A DNA stretch of 64,000 nt from Pseudomonadaceae bacterium. Lineage in GTDB: Bacteria > Pseudomonadota > Gammaproteobacteria > Pseudomonadales > Pseudomonadaceae. Below are positions 8,375-17,419 of the stretch, piece by piece. The notes below the pieces were generated by a model. That model saw only the letters and a program-made list of their open reading frames with translations. It did not search any database and had not been told where the DNA came from. The DNA is taken from assembly GCA_900766265.1 (NCBI GenBank), contig CAAFUS010000006.1:62001-126000 (forward strand), written 5' to 3'. How positions within the stretch are numbered: position 1 is the first letter of the stretch; each line of letters begins with the position of its first letter. The translations under genes were made by a program, and so were the position numbers.

Positions 8375-9151
8375 CTAAAGGGTTCCGAAACTGCCGGCCA
8401 GAGTTCCGATGATCAATCCCCAGCCGTCTACCAGCACGAACAGCATGATCTTGAACGGCAACGAGATGATCAGCGGCGACAGCATCATCATGCCCATCGC
8501 CATCAGCACGCTGGCGACCACCATGTCGATGATCAGGAAGGGGATGAAGATCATGAAACCGATCTGGAAGGCGGTCTTCAGCTCGGAGGTCACGAACGCC
8601 GGCACCAGGATGGCCAATGGCGTGGCGTCGGGACTCTGGATATCGGTACGCCGCGACAGGCGCACGAACAGCTCCAGATCGCTTTCGCGGGTCTGTGCCA
8701 GCATGAAGTTCTTCATCGGCACCTCGGCGCGGGCGATGGCCTCTTGTGCTGGCAACTGTTCGTTCAGGTAGGGCTGCAGGGCGTCGCGGTTAATCTGATC
8801 GAACACCGGTGCCATGATGAACAAGGTCAGGAAGATGGTCAGGCCGATCAGGATCTGGTTCGAGGGCGTTTGCTGCAGGCCCAGCGCCTGACGCAGTATG
8901 GAGAACACGATGATGATCCGGGTGAAGCTGGTCATCAGCATGACGAACGCCGGGATGAAGCTCAGCGCCGTCATGATCAGGAGTATCTGCAGGCTGACCG
9001 AATACTCCTGCTGCCCCTCCGCATTCGTGCTCAGGGTGATCGCAGGAATCGACAGCGGGCTGTCACCCTGGGAAAGCAGTCCGCCGGCATCCTGACCGAG
9101 CGCGAAGGGCGCGACCAGCGCCAGGAAAATCGCCAGCAGAATACGCGGCAT
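8375..9151 (-). CDS. fliP: FliP, flagellar export gate protein
   Basis: Export gate subunit of 258 residues. A cleavable signal-like N-terminus (MPRILLAIFLALVAPFALG) is followed by four membrane helices. The family stretch TSFTRIIIVFSILRQALG and the C-terminal FKIMLFVLVDGW are present. ATG 9151 shares its A with the TGA of fliO (TGATG), so an upstream extension of the frame is excluded by coupling and by the start of homologues. Confidence 0.97.
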   Translation of the reverse strand: MPRILLAIFLALVAPFALGQDAGGLLSQGDSPLSIPAITLSTNAEGQQEYSVSLQILLIMTALSFIPAFVMLMTSFTRIIIVFSILRQALGLQQTPSNQILIGLTIFLTLFIMAPVFDQINRDALQPYLNEQLPAQEAIARAEVPMKNFMLAQTRESDLELFVRLSRRTDIQSPDATPLAILVPAFVTSELKTAFQIGFMIFIPFLIIDMVVASVLMAMGMMMLSPLIISLPFKIMLFVLVDGWGLIIGTLAGSFGTL

Positions 9152-9579
9152 CAAAGCTTGTCCTTGTTGTCCCTGCCCAGCAGCTCCATCAGACGCTGGG
9201 CGAATTCCGGATTGGCCGGTTCCGCATCGGGCAGATGCACCGGTTCCTTGAGTACGTGAAGCGGGGTTATCCGCCCCGCGCTGATGCCCAGCAACACCTG
9301 CTCGCCGCCGACCTGTACCAGCACCAGGCGATCGCGCGGCCCGAGCGCCTGGGTGGAGATCAACTTTATGACCTGGGCACCGCGGGGGTTGAGCTGCTGG
9401 ACCCGGCGCAGCAGCCAGGCCAGCAGGAAGATCAGGCCGATGACCAGCAGCAACCCGAGCAGCAGCTTGGTCACCTGCGAGCCCATGCTTGCGCTGCTCA
9501 TGGTGGCCGCTGGCTCTGCGGCGAAAGCGGGCCACGCGGCCAGCGCGGCCAACGAGGCGAAAAGTCCGATAATTCGCAT
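9151..9579 (-). CDS. fliO: FliO, flagellar export assembly factor
   Basis: Helps assemble the FliP ring of the export gate. The 142-residue protein has a signal-like N-terminus (LFASLAALAAWPAFA), one strong membrane helix (LLLGLLLVIGLIFLLAWLL, about residues 38-56) and a cytoplasmic beta-rich part including RDRLVLVQVGGEQVLLGI. It starts one base after the fliN stop and overlaps fliP by one base. Confidence 0.94.
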   Translation of the reverse strand: MRIIGLFASLAALAAWPAFAAEPAATMSSASMGSQVTKLLLGLLLVIGLIFLLAWLLRRVQQLNPRGAQVIKLISTQALGPRDRLVLVQVGGEQVLLGISAGRITPLHVLKEPVHLPDAEPANPEFAQRLMELLGRDNKDKL

Positions 9580-9580
9580 G

Positions 9581-10045
9581 TCAGCGCAGCTTCTTGATGC
9601 GTTCGCTGGGGCTGATCACGTCGGTCAGGCGGATGCCGAACTTCTCGTTGACCACCACCACTTCGCCATGGGCAATCAGGGTTCCGTTGACCAGCACGTC
9701 GAGCGGCTCGCCTGCGAGACGATCCAGTTCGACCACTGACCCCTGGTTGAGCTGCAGCAGGTTGCGGATGCTGATCTCGGTGCTGCCGACTTCCATCGAT
9801 ATCGAAACCGGGATGTCCAGGATGACATCCAGGTTCGGCCCTTCCAGGCTCACCTGTCCGCTGGGCTTGGGCATACCGCCAAATTCTTCCATCGGCGCGC
9901 GCGGCGCGGCAGGCGCCGCTGCTGCGGCCCCGTTCATCAGCGCATCGATATCATCCTGGCTGGCGTCGCCCGCCTCGGCCAGCGCGGCCGCCCATTCGTC
10001 GGCCAGTGCCTGCTCTTCTGGGGACTGTTCGTTCTCGTCTGCCAT
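9581..10045 (-). CDS. fliN: FliN, flagellar C-ring switch protein
   Basis: C-ring protein that with FliM and FliG forms the rotor switch. The 154-residue chain has an acidic, Ala/Pro-rich N-terminus (about 1-70) followed by the SpoA/FliN domain (about 72-152), with LDVILDIPVSISMEVG and the LLQLNQGSVVELDRLAG signature. The 41-bp gap after fliM contains no clear regulatory signal. Confidence 0.97.
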   Translation of the reverse strand: MADENEQSPEEQALADEWAAALAEAGDASQDDIDALMNGAAAAAPAAPRAPMEEFGGMPKPSGQVSLEGPNLDVILDIPVSISMEVGSTEISIRNLLQLNQGSVVELDRLAGEPLDVLVNGTLIAHGEVVVVNEKFGIRLTDVISPSERIKKLR

Positions 10046-10086
10046 TGCTAATCCTCGACCGGCACGAAATTAAAAAAGAAGCTGCT

Positions 10087-11058
10087 TCAGCGGGGCCGTT
10101 CCACCGGCGCCAGCACCTGCAGCGCCAGGTTGCCCTTGTGTGCGCCGAGCTTGACCCGGAATGCCGGCATGCCATTGGCACGCATGATCATGTCTTCCGG
10201 CACCTCGACCGGAATGATATCGCCCGGCTGCATGTTCAGGATGTCGCGCAGCTTGAGCTGCCGGCGCACCACGGTCGCCCCGAGCGGGACGTTGACGTCG
10301 AGGATGTCTTCGCGCAGCGCCTTGATCCAGCGTTCGTCCTGATCGTCGACGTCGGACTGGAAGCCGGCATCGAGCATTTCCCGGATCGGCTCGATCATCG
10401 AATAGGGAATGGTGATGTGCAGATCGCCACCACCACCGTCCAGTTCGATATGGAAGGTGGAGACCACGACCACTTCGCTGGGGCTGACGATATTGGCGAG
10501 TGCCGGGTTCACTTCGGAGTTGATGTACTCGAAGTTGACGTCCATCACCGCATGCCAGGCTTCCTTCAGATCGACGAAGGCCTGGTCCAGCACCATGCGC
10601 ACGACACGCAGTTCGGTGGGGGTGAATTCGCGGCCTTCGATCTTGGCATGACGGCCGTCGCCGCCGAAAAAGTTGTCTACCAGCTTGAACACCAGCTTGG
10701 CGTCGAGGATGAACAACGCGGTTCCGCGCAGCGGCTTCATCTTAACCAGGTTCAGGCTGGTCGGGACGTACAGCGAATGCACGTACTCGCCAAACTTCAT
10801 CACCTGCACACCGCCAACCGACACGTCGGCCGAGCGCCTCAATAGGTTGAACATGCTGATGCGCGTGTAACGGGCAAAACGCTCGTTGATCATCTCCAGC
10901 GTCGGCATGCGTCCGCGGACGATGCGATCCTGGCTGGTCAGGTCGTAGCTCTTGATGCTCCCCGGTTCGGCATCGCTTTCGGTCTCGACCAAACCGTCGT
11001 CGACTCCATGCAGGAGCGCGTCGATTTCGTCTTGTGAGAGCAGGTCTTGAACGGCCAT
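10087..11058 (-). CDS. fliM: FliM, flagellar motor switch protein
   Basis: C-ring protein that binds CheY-P. The N-terminal CheY-binding peptide (LLSQDEIDALLHGV) is at residues 5-18. The central CheC-like domain contains RGRMPTLEMINERFAR, and the C-terminal SpoA domain ends near residue 320. I take ATG 11058 (MAVQDLL, 323 residues): an AAGGG lies about 10 nt upstream, whereas the longer start is a TTG three codons earlier and is too close to that site. Confidence 0.96.
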   Translation of the reverse strand: MAVQDLLSQDEIDALLHGVDDGLVETESDAEPGSIKSYDLTSQDRIVRGRMPTLEMINERFARYTRISMFNLLRRSADVSVGGVQVMKFGEYVHSLYVPTSLNLVKMKPLRGTALFILDAKLVFKLVDNFFGGDGRHAKIEGREFTPTELRVVRMVLDQAFVDLKEAWHAVMDVNFEYINSEVNPALANIVSPSEVVVVSTFHIELDGGGGDLHITIPYSMIEPIREMLDAGFQSDVDDQDERWIKALREDILDVNVPLGATVVRRQLKLRDILNMQPGDIIPVEVPEDMIMRANGMPAFRVKLGAHKGNLALQVLAPVERPR

Positions 11059-11073
11059 CTGGGGCAAGCCCTT

Positions 11074-11598
11074 CTATTGCAGTACGAAGTTGGTGAACAG
11101 CACTTGCTCTACAGCAAGCTTGCCGGTTTCTTTCTGAGCCAGTTCCTGCACGCCCGCGGTCACCTGCTGGCGCAGCATCTCCTTGCCGACAGGTGTCATC
11201 AACGCGGCGAAATCCTGGCTGGACAGGAGCATCACCAGCCGGTTGCGCAGCAGCGGCATGTGCTCCTTGAGCGCATCGAGTGCCGCCTGGTCACGGGACA
11301 TCAGCGCAATGCTCACCTGGATGTAGCGCTGGCGGCCCTTGTGATTGAAATTGACCACAAAAGCAGGCGCCAGTACTTCGTAGACCGCTTCCTGTCTGAC
11401 GGCCGGTGCCGCGGCGGCCTCGTCACGCTCGGGCGCCTCGCTACCGTCCTTCTTCATCAGGAACCAGGTTGCACCGACTGAGGCGCCTACGGCGAGCAGC
11501 AGCGCCAGGACCATGAGGATGATGAGCTTGAGTTTGCCCTTGCCGCCGGGGGGAGCATCCGGCCCTGCCGCAGCGGCAGGAGCCTGTTTCTTAGCCAT
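11074..11598 (-). CDS. fliL: FliL, flagellar basal-body/stator-associated protein
   Basis: Single-pass inner-membrane protein that supports stator function. A short Lys/Pro-rich cytoplasmic N-terminus (about 1-24) is followed by one membrane helix (LIILMVLALLLAVGASVGATWFL, about 25-47). The periplasmic stomatin-like FliL domain ends VEQVLFTNFVLQ. At 174 residues it is of usual length. The 155-bp gap from fliK to fliL has no recognisable sigma-54 element, so it is probably read from the fliK promoter or from an unrecognised one. Confidence 0.95.
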   Translation of the reverse strand: MAKKQAPAAAAGPDAPPGGKGKLKLIILMVLALLLAVGASVGATWFLMKKDGSEAPERDEAAAAPAVRQEAVYEVLAPAFVVNFNHKGRQRYIQVSIALMSRDQAALDALKEHMPLLRNRLVMLLSSQDFAALMTPVGKEMLRQQVTAGVQELAQKETGKLAVEQVLFTNFVLQ

Positions 11599-11753
11599 GA
11601 CATAAATCCGTCGTTAAACGCGCTGTGCCGAGCGTCAAATGCCGGACAGCAACGTGATAAGTCGAAGTATCGGACACCCCAGCGACGCCGTAAATGGCGA
11701 AGCCCGCCCGATTCACGAAGCCAGTCGCGAACCGCGGCGAGCTGCCATGGGAA

Positions 11754-13064
11754 TCAGGCGTAATAGTCCACCAGGCCCCGGTCGCCGGAGAGACGGGAAC
11801 TGCTGATCTCGCTTACGCCCAGCACGCTTTCTTCGTCCTGAGAATCACCGGCCCCGGCGCGGCCTGCATGGCGACCATCGCCCTCTCCCTGCCCCTGCCA
11901 ACCGCGGGACTGGTCGGAGACATTCACATCCACGAGGTTCATGCCCTGCTGGGCGAACATGTCGCGCAAGCGCGACAGCTGCCCTTCAAGCGCATCGCGC
12001 ACACCCGCGTGCGGGCTGAGGAAAGTCACCTGGGTCTGATCCTTGTTCATGTCGATACGCACTTCCATGCGCCCGAGTTCGGCGGGGTCGAGCTTGATCT
12101 CGGCTGACTTGAGGTTCTGGCTGGACAGCCACATCACGCGATCCACCACCGCCTCGCTCCACCCTTCCTGCTGCATCTGAACCGGCTGCCCCGGCGCCAG
12201 TGTCGGTCGGTGTGACTGAACCTGGGCCGCAGCCGGCTGAGTCAGTGCATTGACACGGTTATCCTGGGATTCGCTGGCCGGGGCGCGGCTGTCCTTGAGA
12301 CTGACCGCTCCGCCCACCAGCTCCTCGAGCTCCGCGTCTAGGTCCACCGGGGATTCGGTTTCCAGACTCTGTGCCCCCAGCAACGCGCTGGCGAAGGACT
12401 GCAACGCCTCGGGCTCCGCCTCGCCGTCGGCCGCCGCCGGCAACGGCAGTTTGGGCAGGGCCAGTTCGTCAGTGACGGGCTCGCTCAGGCCAGCCAGCGA
12501 CAACATCGGGTCGGCAGCGTCACCCTCCTCCGTCGCGACGCCCTCGAGCCCATGCGGCAGCAGGCTGCCCACACCGAACTGGGCGGCCTGCTGGGTGGCG
12601 AGCGGATCGAGCGCGGGCTGGAACTGACCGGAGAGCCCGAACATCAGCAGCGGATCGAGCTCGCCATCCTGCGGCACCTCCTGTCCGGCTTCGGCCGCAG
12701 GCAAATCGTTGCCGCTAGCGGCAACGCTGGCTGCTGAGGCAGGCGCTTCCACCGAGGCGGACGGGGTGTTATCGCGCTGATCGGTCTTGGGCTTCGCCTC
12801 GGCCGGCTTGTCCCGCTGAGACTTGGCCGCAGTGCTTTCGCTGCGCTCGGCTGGCCTGGATGGCTGCGCCGGCTTGGTCTGGCGCTCCTGTGCGAACACC
12901 TGGGCGAAGCTGGCTGCGTCGCTGCGGCTGGTGGGCTTGCCCGTATTGGGCGCCGTGCTCGCACCCGCGTTATTCACGGGCGCGCTCTGCCCCTGGGAAA
13001 GCGCCTTGGCGCGCAGGTCGGGTGGCGTGAGCTTCAATAGCAGATCAGGGGAAACGGACATCAT
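11754..13064 (-). CDS. fliK: FliK, flagellar hook-length control protein
   Basis: Secreted ruler that sets hook length and triggers the FlhB switch. The chain is about 436 residues. A long, low-complexity region rich in Ala, Pro, Ser, Asp and Glu (about 20-300) precedes the conserved C-terminal domain, with VDRVMWLSSQNLKSAEIKLDP and LGRMEVRI, near residues 312-345. The start is ATG 13064 (or 13061); the GTG at 13091 lies at the sigma-54 initiation zone and is unlikely. The N-terminus begins MMSVSPDLLLKL. Confidence 0.9.
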   Translation of the reverse strand: MMSVSPDLLLKLTPPDLRAKALSQGQSAPVNNAGASTAPNTGKPTSRSDAASFAQVFAQERQTKPAQPSRPAERSESTAAKSQRDKPAEAKPKTDQRDNTPSASVEAPASAASVAASGNDLPAAEAGQEVPQDGELDPLLMFGLSGQFQPALDPLATQQAAQFGVGSLLPHGLEGVATEEGDAADPMLSLAGLSEPVTDELALPKLPLPAAADGEAEPEALQSFASALLGAQSLETESPVDLDAELEELVGGAVSLKDSRAPASESQDNRVNALTQPAAAQVQSHRPTLAPGQPVQMQQEGWSEAVVDRVMWLSSQNLKSAEIKLDPAELGRMEVRIDMNKDQTQVTFLSPHAGVRDALEGQLSRLRDMFAQQGMNLVDVNVSDQSRGWQGQGEGDGRHAGRAGAGDSQDEESVLGVSEISSSRLSGDRGLVDYYA

Positions 13065-13096
13065 TATTTCCGCTTTGATGGGTCGTACCACTATCG

Positions 13097-13112
13097 AGCA
13101 AATTCCGGGCCA
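13097..13112 (-). promoter_or_regulatory. Sigma-54 promoter of fliK
   Basis: The minus strand carries TGGCCCGGAATTTGCT, which matches TGGCACG-N4-TTGCW in all but one position and has GG-N10-GC spacing. It ends about 33 nt upstream of the fliK ATG. It separates the hsbA-hsbR-hptB module from the fliK-to-flhB unit. Confidence 0.8.
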
Positions 13113-13136
13113 TCGAAAACCGTCAGAGATTTGGCA

Positions 13137-13493
13137 TCATGCCTGACCATACCGCTGCCGCTCGGCGCGGAACAGCTCGCGGACGGTCGCGAATTCCTCC
13201 TCCGCCGCCTCGATCAGCGCTGCGGCGTCGGTCAGGAGCCCCTTGCTCGCCAGATCCTCGAGTTTGCTCAGCAGGTCACTCAAGGCCATGGCGCCCAGAT
13301 TGCTGCAACTGCCCTTGAAGCTGTGGGCAGCCCGCCGCAGTGCTGCGGCATCCTTCGCCTCGCAGGCAAGATGCAGCGAGCGCAGACGCTCTTGCGAGTC
13401 GTTGAGAAAGGTATCCAGCAGAACCGGATACTCGGCTTCCATCACGTCCTGCAGCGTAGCCAGCACGGCGCTGTCGAGATGAGGTAGGGACAC
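13137..13493 (-). CDS. hptB: HptB-type histidine phosphotransfer protein
   Basis: Single Hpt domain of 118 residues that relays phosphate from hybrid sensor kinases to the response regulator HsbR. The phospho-histidine lies in AAHSFKGSCSNLGA near residue 57. The four-helix Hpt pattern is complete and there is no other domain. It lies directly downstream of the HsbR-type gene (24 bp). In P. aeruginosa the HptB-HsbR-HsbA pathway links kinases such as RetS, PA1611 and SagS to FlgM sequestration and diguanylate cyclase HsbD; here the module sits inside the fli cluster. Confidence 0.82.
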   Translation of the reverse strand: MSLPHLDSAVLATLQDVMEAEYPVLLDTFLNDSQERLRSLHLACEAKDAAALRRAAHSFKGSCSNLGAMALSDLLSKLEDLASKGLLTDAAALIEAAEEEFATVRELFRAERQRYGQA

Positions 13494-13517
13494 GGGTCCG
13501 CTCCAGGAAAAAGATGA

Positions 13518-15212
13518 TTATGCGCCGAGCGACCAGCTGAACTCTACGCGCACGCTTCTGCCGTCGGCTTCCCACTCGCATCGGTCGGACAGTTCTTCTA
13601 TCAGGCGCAACCCCCGCCCGGCCAGCCCCTTGGTGTCGTGGCGAAGCGCGCACATACGGGCTGCATCGAAGCCACCTCCGCTATCCTCCATGATGATGCA
13701 CAGGCGGCCACCCTCCGCCGTCGGCTGCAGATGGAAGTGGAACCTCACGTGCCCCTCTTCGAGGGCCTGCAGGCGCTGCTGCCGGAGCTCGTAATACCGG
13801 GAGAACCCGTCGGCATCGCGCTTGATCGACGAATCCAGACCGAGCACGCCGTGCTCCAACGCATTGGAATAGAGCTCTGCCAGTACCGTATAGATCGTTC
13901 CCGCCTGCGGCCTGAGCGGTTGCACCTGCAACAGCAGCTGCAAGAGCACCGGCAGCGGGTTGTAGCTGCGCAGGGTTTCGGCACGCAGCTCGAAACTGAC
14001 CGACCAGTCCAGCGGACTCGGCTGCACAGCGCCGCTCGGCGCCACGGGCAATGCGCTGTTTTCGGCACCTTCGACCAGATGGACCTCGACCATGCTGAGG
14101 TCATCCTGGAGCTCGCCGTGAAACGCCATCAGCTCACACTGAAGCTCGTCGAACAGACTGGCCGGGTCATGACCGGCGATCAGTTCAAGCAATCGCTGCT
14201 CGCCGAATAGCTCGCCCTGGACGTTACGGCTTTCCACCACGCCGTCGGACACCAGCAGCAGGCGATCACCGAGCGCTAGCGGATGGCTGTCGAAACGATT
14301 GTCGAACGCCTGTGCATCGAGCACGCCGAGCGGCAGGTGTCGCGAACGCAACGTCACCGGCTCCGCCTCGCCCGGCCGGATCAGATATCCGTCGGGAAGG
14401 CCGCCGGCCCATACCTGCAGGAGCCGCTGAGCGACGTTAATGTCCAGCAGCGTGGCGCAGCAGAACACCCCGACCGGCAGGATGCGCTTGAGCTTGGTGT
14501 TGAGCTCGCGGACGATGTCTTGGCTCGAATAGCCTTTGGCGGTCATGCCGTAGAAGGTTTCGGCCAGCGGCATGGCGCCGATCGCGGCGGGCAGGCCGTG
14601 CCCGGTGAAGTCGCCTAGCAGGACGAACATGCTGCCCGTCGGCGCCTGGGCTGCAAGCAACAAGTCGCCGTTGAACAGCGCCAGTGGCGATTGCAGGTAG
14701 CGAATGTTCGGCGCAGCCAGGCAGCCGGCGTGTGCCACCTTGTCGAAGATGGCCTTGGCCTGGCGCTGCTCGTCGAGCAGTTGCCGGTTCTGCCGGGCGA
14801 TCAGGTCGCGTTGCTCCAGGACCGTCGCCTGCAGTTGACGCAGACGACCCATGGCATGGATCTTCGCTTCGAGGATGATCGGGTTGTACGGCTTGGAGAC
14901 GAAATCGTCGCCACCGGCCTCGAGGCATTTGACCAGCGCCTCGTTCTCGGCGAGCGAGGTGAGAAAAATGATGGGTACCAGCTCGTCGCCTGCCATCGTC
15001 TTGATGCGGCGGGCCGCGTCGAAGCCATCCATCACCGGCATCAGCGCATCGAGCAAAACCAGGTGCGGTCGCTCCTGCTCGAACATCGCCACGGCCTCGA
15101 GGCCGTTGCCCGCGGTTAGCACGCGGTGCCCCTGGCGACTGACGATGGCCGAGAGCAGCATGCGGTCGGCCGGGTTGTCCTCGGCGATGAGTATCGTCAG
15201 GCCACGGGCCAT
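13518..15212 (-). CDS. hsbR: HsbR-type response regulator with PP2C phosphatase and anti-sigma kinase domain
   Basis: Three-domain protein of about 564 residues. The receiver domain (about 1-125) has acid pair ED, phospho-Asp in LLDALMP and Lys in SKPYNP. After a coiled-coil linker comes a PP2C/SpoIIE-type phosphatase (about 165-370, LGDFTGHGLPAAIGAMP and DDLSMVEV). The C-terminal HATPase/SpoIIAB-like domain (about 410-565) has ELYSNALEHGV and EDSGGGFD. By analogy with P. aeruginosa HsbR, phosphorylation by HptB switches it between kinase and phosphatase on HsbA. ATG 15212 overlaps the hsbA TGA by one base; GTG 15215 is an alternative. Confidence 0.85.
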   Translation of the reverse strand: MARGLTILIAEDNPADRMLLSAIVSRQGHRVLTAGNGLEAVAMFEQERPHLVLLDALMPVMDGFDAARRIKTMAGDELVPIIFLTSLAENEALVKCLEAGGDDFVSKPYNPIILEAKIHAMGRLRQLQATVLEQRDLIARQNRQLLDEQRQAKAIFDKVAHAGCLAAPNIRYLQSPLALFNGDLLLAAQAPTGSMFVLLGDFTGHGLPAAIGAMPLAETFYGMTAKGYSSQDIVRELNTKLKRILPVGVFCCATLLDINVAQRLLQVWAGGLPDGYLIRPGEAEPVTLRSRHLPLGVLDAQAFDNRFDSHPLALGDRLLLVSDGVVESRNVQGELFGEQRLLELIAGHDPASLFDELQCELMAFHGELQDDLSMVEVHLVEGAENSALPVAPSGAVQPSPLDWSVSFELRAETLRSYNPLPVLLQLLLQVQPLRPQAGTIYTVLAELYSNALEHGVLGLDSSIKRDADGFSRYYELRQQRLQALEEGHVRFHFHLQPTAEGGRLCIIMEDSGGGFDAARMCALRHDTKGLAGRGLRLIEELSDRCEWEADGRSVRVEFSWSLGA

Positions 15213-15517
15213 CACTCGATGGTGAACAGCTGTTCGAAATTGGAAATCGACAGGATCTTGCGAACCTCGGGGCTGCAGTTGATCAAGCGGATCATGGCGC
15301 TCTCGCCGCCCGCATGGTCACGCAGCAGGAGCAGCATGCCCAGGGCCGAACTGTCGAGGTAGGTGGCGTCCTTGAGGTCGATCACGTAGCGCTTTGGCGT
15401 CTCGCTGACGCGCTGATAGGCATCACGGAAAGCTTGATGAGTACTGAAATCGAAGCGGCCCTGGATATAGATGGTCAGTTCCTGCCCATCTGCCGAAGGC
15501 TGCGAAGTGATGGTCAT
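15212..15517 (-). CDS. hsbA: HsbA-type STAS anti-anti-sigma factor
   Basis: STAS-domain protein of 101 residues. The phosphorylatable serine lies in DATYLDSSALGMLLLL. In P. aeruginosa the homologue HsbA binds FlgM when unphosphorylated, releasing FliA, and binds the diguanylate cyclase HsbD when phosphorylated, linking swimming and biofilm decisions. The ATG at 15517 has a GGGAG site about 7 nt upstream. It lies downstream of fliJ (88-bp gap) and is translationally coupled to hsbR. Confidence 0.85.
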   Translation of the reverse strand: MTITSQPSADGQELTIYIQGRFDFSTHQAFRDAYQRVSETPKRYVIDLKDATYLDSSALGMLLLLRDHAGGESAMIRLINCSPEVRKILSISNFEQLFTIE

Positions 15518-15605
15518 GTAGCGCTCCCTGATCCTGAACGAACTGCGCGACGAAAACATCCGCCGCGCCTTTGAAGATTTAGCACTCAACCTCGGGAGCG
15601 GCAAC

Positions 15606-16058
15606 TCAATCGTTCCTGATCCGACCGGCTAGTCTCTGGGAGAACTCGTCAAGCAGACGCTGTTCACGCTTGTCGGCCGCCACGCGTGCCTCCTGCAGAT
15701 ACCGCTCGACCAGCTTGCGCAGCCCTTCGAGCCTCGCGTGGCGCTGCTGCCACTGTGCCCGCAGTTTGTCGAGGTTGTCGCGGTGCCAGTCCACACTGCG
15801 CCGCTGTTGCACGATGGCCGACTCGAGCTGGGAAAGGAAACGTTGATAGTTCATCAGCCATTGCCCGGAGACGCCACGGCTGCCCTCGCTGATCCACTGC
15901 CGCTGGTAGTCGCCGAAGTACTGCTCCAGATCGCCCAGCTTGTTTTGCGCCTGGGTCAGCTGCGCCTGGCCCTGACCGAGCATTTTCGCAGCGTCGCGCT
16001 CGGCACGCTCGGCCATCTCGATGACCGGTCCCAGACGGGCGGCGCGACTGGCCGGCAC
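15606..16058 (-). CDS. fliJ: FliJ, flagellar export chaperone/ATPase stalk
   Basis: Soluble, nearly all-helical coiled-coil protein of 150 residues that forms the stalk in the FliI ATPase ring. Heptad-rich segments such as QAQLTQAQNKLGDLEQYF and HRDNLDKLRAQWQQRHARLEGL are evident. It starts with GTG two bases after the fliI TGA. Family sequence identity is always low, so the call rests on structure, size and position. Confidence 0.92.
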   Translation of the reverse strand: MPASRAARLGPVIEMAERAERDAAKMLGQGQAQLTQAQNKLGDLEQYFGDYQRQWISEGSRGVSGQWLMNYQRFLSQLESAIVQQRRSVDWHRDNLDKLRAQWQQRHARLEGLRKLVERYLQEARVAADKREQRLLDEFSQRLAGRIRND

Positions 16059-16060
16059 GC

Positions 16061-17419
16061 TCAGCTACCCTGGCGGCCGGCAAACACCGCGGCCAGGTTG
16101 GCGGCGCTCTGGCTCAGGCTTTCGCTTTCGTTGAGGCCTTGGCGCAGGTAGCCGACCATCTCGGCCTGACGCGCGATCGCCAGGTCGGTCTCCGGGTCGC
16201 CACCGGCGACGTAGGCGCCGACGCTGACCAGATCGCGACTCTGCTGGAAGCGTGACCAGAGCTGCTTGAAGCGCTGCGAATTGCGCAGGTGATCGGGGCT
16301 CACCACCTGCGGCATCACCCGGCTGATCGAGGCTTCGATGTCGATCGCAGGGTAATGACCCTCCTCGGCCAGCCGACGCGAGAGCACGATGTGACCGTCG
16401 AGCACGCCGCGCGCCGCGTCGGCGATCGGGTCCTGCTGGTCGTCGCCTTCGCTGAGCACGGTATAGAAGGCAGTAATCGAGCCTCCGCCCTGCTCGGCGT
16501 TGCCGGCCCGCTCGACCAGCGCCGGCAGCTTGGCGAACACTGACGGCGGATAGCCCTTGGTGGCCGGCGGCTCGCCGATGGCCAGGGCGATTTCCCGCTG
16601 GGCCTGGGCGTAGCGGGTCAGCGAGTCCATCAGCAGCAGGACGTTCTTGCCCTTGTCGCGGAAGTACTCGGCAATGCGGGTGCAATACTGCGCGGCGCGC
16701 AGCCGCATCAGTGGCGCGTCATCCGCCGGCGAGGCGACGACGACCGAGCGCTTGATGCTCTCTTCGCCGAGAATGTGCTCGATGAATTCCTTGACCTCGC
16801 GACCCCGCTCGCCGATCAGCCCGACGACGATGATGTCGGCCTCGGTGAAGCGGGTCATCATACCCAGCAGCACCGACTTTCCGACGCCGGTGCCGGCGAA
16901 CAACCCGAGGCGCTGGCCGCGGCCGACGGTAAGCAGGCCGTTGATCGAACGGATGCCCACGTCCAGCGGCTCGCTGATCGGGTGGCGCTTGAGCGGGTTG
17001 ATCACCGGGCCGTCCATCGGTATCCAGTCCTCGGCCTTCATTCCGCCCTTGCCGTCCAGCGCACGTCCGGCGCCATCGAGCACCCGACCTAGCATCGAGG
17101 TGCCCATCGGCAGGCGTCCGGTATTGGGCAACGGCACGACGCGCGCACCGGGCGCGATCCCTGCGAGGCTGCCAACCGGCATCAGGAACAGCTTGCCGCT
17201 GGAGAAGCCCATCACCTCGGCCTCGACCTGGGACGGGCTGTAGTCGTCGTCGTTGATCACCAGGCAACGGCTACCGATAGCCGCGCGCAGCCCCTCCGCC
17301 TCCAGGGTTAGCCCGACCATGCGCAGCAGCCGGCCTTCCAGCACCGGCTGCCCTGGGAGCTTGATCGCATCGACGTAGGTACCGAAGCGGCGTCCGAAGC
17401 TGACCCGATCAAGCTTCAT
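16061..17419 (-). CDS. fliI: FliI, flagellum-specific export ATPase
   Basis: F1-beta-like ATPase that powers and orders flagellar protein export. In its 452 residues the P-loop is GLFAGTGVGKSVLLG near residue 170, Walker B is VLLLMDSLTRYAQAQREI, and the GEPPATKGYPPSVF signature follows. The C-terminus is helical. The first 11 bases overlap fliH. Confidence 0.97.
   Translation of the reverse strand: MKLDRVSFGRRFGTYVDAIKLPGQPVLEGRLLRMVGLTLEAEGLRAAIGSRCLVINDDDYSPSQVEAEVMGFSSGKLFLMPVGSLAGIAPGARVVPLPNTGRLPMGTSMLGRVLDGAGRALDGKGGMKAEDWIPMDGPVINPLKRHPISEPLDVGIRSINGLLTVGRGQRLGLFAGTGVGKSVLLGMMTRFTEADIIVVGLIGERGREVKEFIEHILGEESIKRSVVVASPADDAPLMRLRAAQYCTRIAEYFRDKGKNVLLLMDSLTRYAQAQREIALAIGEPPATKGYPPSVFAKLPALVERAGNAEQGGGSITAFYTVLSEGDDQQDPIADAARGVLDGHIVLSRRLAEEGHYPAIDIEASISRVMPQVVSPDHLRNSQRFKQLWSRFQQSRDLVSVGAYVAGGDPETDLAIARQAEMVGYLRQGLNESESLSQSAANLAAVFAGRQGS

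Noticed and set aside
15518..15605. Possible sigma-28 promoter upstream of hsbA
   Set aside because: TAAATCTT and GCGGATGT occur with a 10-nt rather than 11-nt spacer, and the -10 fits poorly.
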